Assembly (NCBI GenBank): GCA_028583605.1
Contig: CM053327.1
Coordinates: 26,275,629 to 26,339,628 of the forward strand
Length of the DNA stretch: 64,000 bases
Direction of reading: 5' to 3'
From: Dastarcus helophoroides
Lineage: Eukaryota > Arthropoda > Insecta > Coleoptera > Bothrideridae
Part shown: one piece after another, positions 62,111 through 64,000 of the stretch
Layout of the letters: each line of letters opens with the position of its first letter
Position numbering within the stretch: position 1 is the stretch's first letter
Program-made: the position numbers and the translations under genes
The notes under the pieces: model-generated
What the model was told of the DNA's origin: nothing
The model's database searches: none
The model's input: only the letters and a program-made list of their open reading frames with translations

Positions 62111-64000
62111 AGACTTTTAAAACCAACATTTTAAATTGTTTTGAAATTTTGTAATATTTTTTTAATGTCGAAGCGTTTTCTCAAAATTTCAATTTCACTT
62201 AATTTTAAAAAACAATTCATCCAACATTTTTCTCCAAAGTTCAACTTGCTATTCAGAATTTCGACTCGCAATTCTAACTGATCGTGTGCTACAAATTTAA
62301 ACTTTAAATTCAAAATTTCGATTATGTAAAAGTAATTGAGATTTTTTTGGATAAATATCGAATCCGAAAAAGTCGGATTTTCAATAATATCGCAAACTTT
62401 TAGAAAAAAATTAGAAGTAGCACAAGGCAGTTTCGAAATAACGACAAATTTCGAATGGAAAGTCAAAATATCAAATAACTGTCGAAATTTCAAGGAAAGT
62501 CCAAGTTTAGAAAAAATCGAAATTTCCCACTGAAGGTCAAATTTTTAAAAAGAAAAAATGTGTTGGGAGAATACAATTTAGAAAAAATATACTTAAAATT
62601 TCCAAAAAAAAACCACCAATCACGATTTCGAGAAAAAAATCTAAATATAAAAAATTCGGAATTTACCAGAGTCGAATTTTCAGAAAAATAAAGTATGGAT
62701 TTTGAGAAAAAAGTCGAAGTCTCGAGAGAAAGTGCTACAGATTTAAACTTTAAATTCGAAGTTTCGATTATGTTAAAATAATTAGGATTTTTTTTGAGAA
62801 ATATCGAATCCAAAAATGTCGTCATATTTTCAAAAATATCGGAAATTCTTAGTTAAAAAATAACAGCTTTAGGAGAAGGCAGAGTTTTTAAAAAACGACC
62901 AATTTCGAATGGAAAGTTGAAACTTCAAAAAAACTATCGAAATTTCAAGGGAAGCCCAAATTTGTAAAAAATGAGAATTTTCCCCAGAAAGTTAAATTTT
63001 AAAAAAAAAAGTAATTTTAAGAAAAATATGCATTTCAAGAAAAATTCTGATTTAAAAACACGAACTTTGTGATGAGAAAAAGGTATGGATTTTGGAAAAA
63101 AAGCCAAATTTTTAATAGCGGAAAATTTCGAGGGAAGAGAAGAATTTTGAAAGGAAGAAACTTGAAATTTCCCGGAAATCACCTATAATTTCCTAGAAAA
63201 AAATCGAAGTTAAAAAAACCATAATTTATCATAGAAGAGTTGAATTTTCAGAAAAAAAGTCTCGATTTTGAAAAAAAATTGAGGTTTTCAAAAACCGATG
63301 AATTTCAATAAACAAGTTGGTTTTAAAAACACGCAAGTTGTGATAAAAGCTAAAATTTGGAGAAAAAAGCCAAATTTTCGGAGAAGAAAAATGTTGAGAG
63401 AAAAAATTTCGAAAAAATATATTTAAAATTTCCAAAAAAAACCATCACGATTACGAGAAAAAAATCCAAATTAAAAAAATTCGGAATTTACCAGAGGAAA
63501 GACGAATTTTCAAAAAAAAAGTATGAATTTTGAGACAAAAGTTGAAGTTTCCAGAAAAGGTAAATTTCAAGGAAAAACTTGAAACCGAAACCATATCGGA
63601 TTTTGCAAAATATGGACCGAATAGCTTGTCGAAATCTTTAGAAAAAACTTTTAGAAAAAATTGGAATTTCGAGAAATATCGAGTCTGAAAAAGATGGATT
63701 TTCAAAAGTATCGGACATTTTAAATAAAAAATAACAACTTTAGGACAAGGCAGAGTTTAGAAAAAACGAGAAACTTCGAATGAAAAATCCAAGTTTAAAA
63801 AAAAATCTTAATTTCCCACAGAAAGTCAAATTTTTAAAAAGAAGTTGTAACTTTGAGAAAAACATGAATCTTAAGAAAAAAGTCGGATCTATAAACAAGA
63901 AATTTGGGATGAGACAAAAAGTATGGACTTTAAGAAAAAGCCCAAACTCTCAGAGAGGTAAAATTTTGAGAAAAGAGAAAAATTTTGAAAGAATAAACTT
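62110..64000. repeat. Degenerate A-rich block with higher-order duplication
   Basis: The phrase GCTACAAATTTAAACTTTAA at 62288 recurs near 62734 in diverged form, and ATATCGAATCC at 62356 recurs at 62802. Both show a step of about 446 bp. TTCGGAATTTACCAGAG at 62655 recurs at 63480. The block runs off the window edge. No gene. Confidence 0.65.

Noticed and set aside
4030..64000. CRISPR-like array from the regular short repeats
   Set aside because: Repeats are degenerate and unspaced, the DNA is clearly eukaryotic, and no cas genes are present.

Overview
This window is AT-rich animal DNA, almost certainly from an insect (a beetle is a reasonable guess but is not proven). The evidence is two multi-exon membrane-bound acyl-CoA desaturases of the insect SCD-like type, long introns, and a repeat load of mariner, hAT, Penelope-like, RTE-like, jockey/CR1-like and Ty3/gypsy remnants. 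No prokaryotic signals were seen.

There are two host genes, both on the minus strand and arranged in tandem. Gene A occupies 7134-27500 in five exons. All exons splice in frame with consensus GT/AG sites to an uninterrupted 328-residue protein. Gene B occupies 41900-54861 and runs off the window; its three downstream coding exons are visible, but its N-terminal exon is not. Three exon junctions match in position and phase between the genes, so they are tandem paralogues. Gene B keeps all visible metal-binding histidine motifs. Gene A keeps HRLWAH and HRLHH but has lost three histidine ligands plus the conserved asparagine: NSxAH reads HSASK and HNYHH reads LSYHY. Gene A is therefore an apparently intact desaturase-fold protein that should not assemble a normal di-metal centre. 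This is the most interesting biology in the window.

Layout. 0.5-4.0 kb: a decayed non-LTR retrotransposon (minus) inside a 44-bp tandem repeat. 4-7 kb: degenerate A/T-rich repeat with a (GA)n tract. 7.1-9.6 kb: exons 5 to 2 of gene A. 9.6-27.35 kb: intron 1 of gene A, holding a nest in which a dispersed repeat with hammerhead-like cores is split by a 7.7-kb DNA transposon, itself split by a long-inverted-repeat element and by a 3.4-kb hAT element with an 8-bp target duplication. 27.35-27.5 kb: exon 1. 27.5-41.9 kb: intergenic, with small fold-back elements, a 1.4-kb long-inverted-repeat element, RTE-like reverse-transcriptase fragments, a Penelope-like element with a 15-bp target duplication, and a complete but dead mariner. 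41.9-54.9 kb: gene B, whose introns hold a solo LTR split by a second Penelope fragment, an internally deleted Ty3/gypsy element with both LTRs, and a second complete-length mariner. 55.1-56.3 kb: a second copy of the first non-LTR family, cut by a hAT-type terminus. 56.3-64 kb: long degenerate repeat blocks with higher-order periodicity.

About twelve copies of one small palindromic element (terminus GGTGGAACGGACTGGTCC) are scattered through the window, mostly inside the low-complexity blocks. All transposase, reverse-transcriptase and gag reading frames carry stops, frameshifts or lost catalytic residues. Coordinates of exons and of elements with target duplications are exact to the base as read. 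Boundaries of degenerate repeat blocks are approximate.
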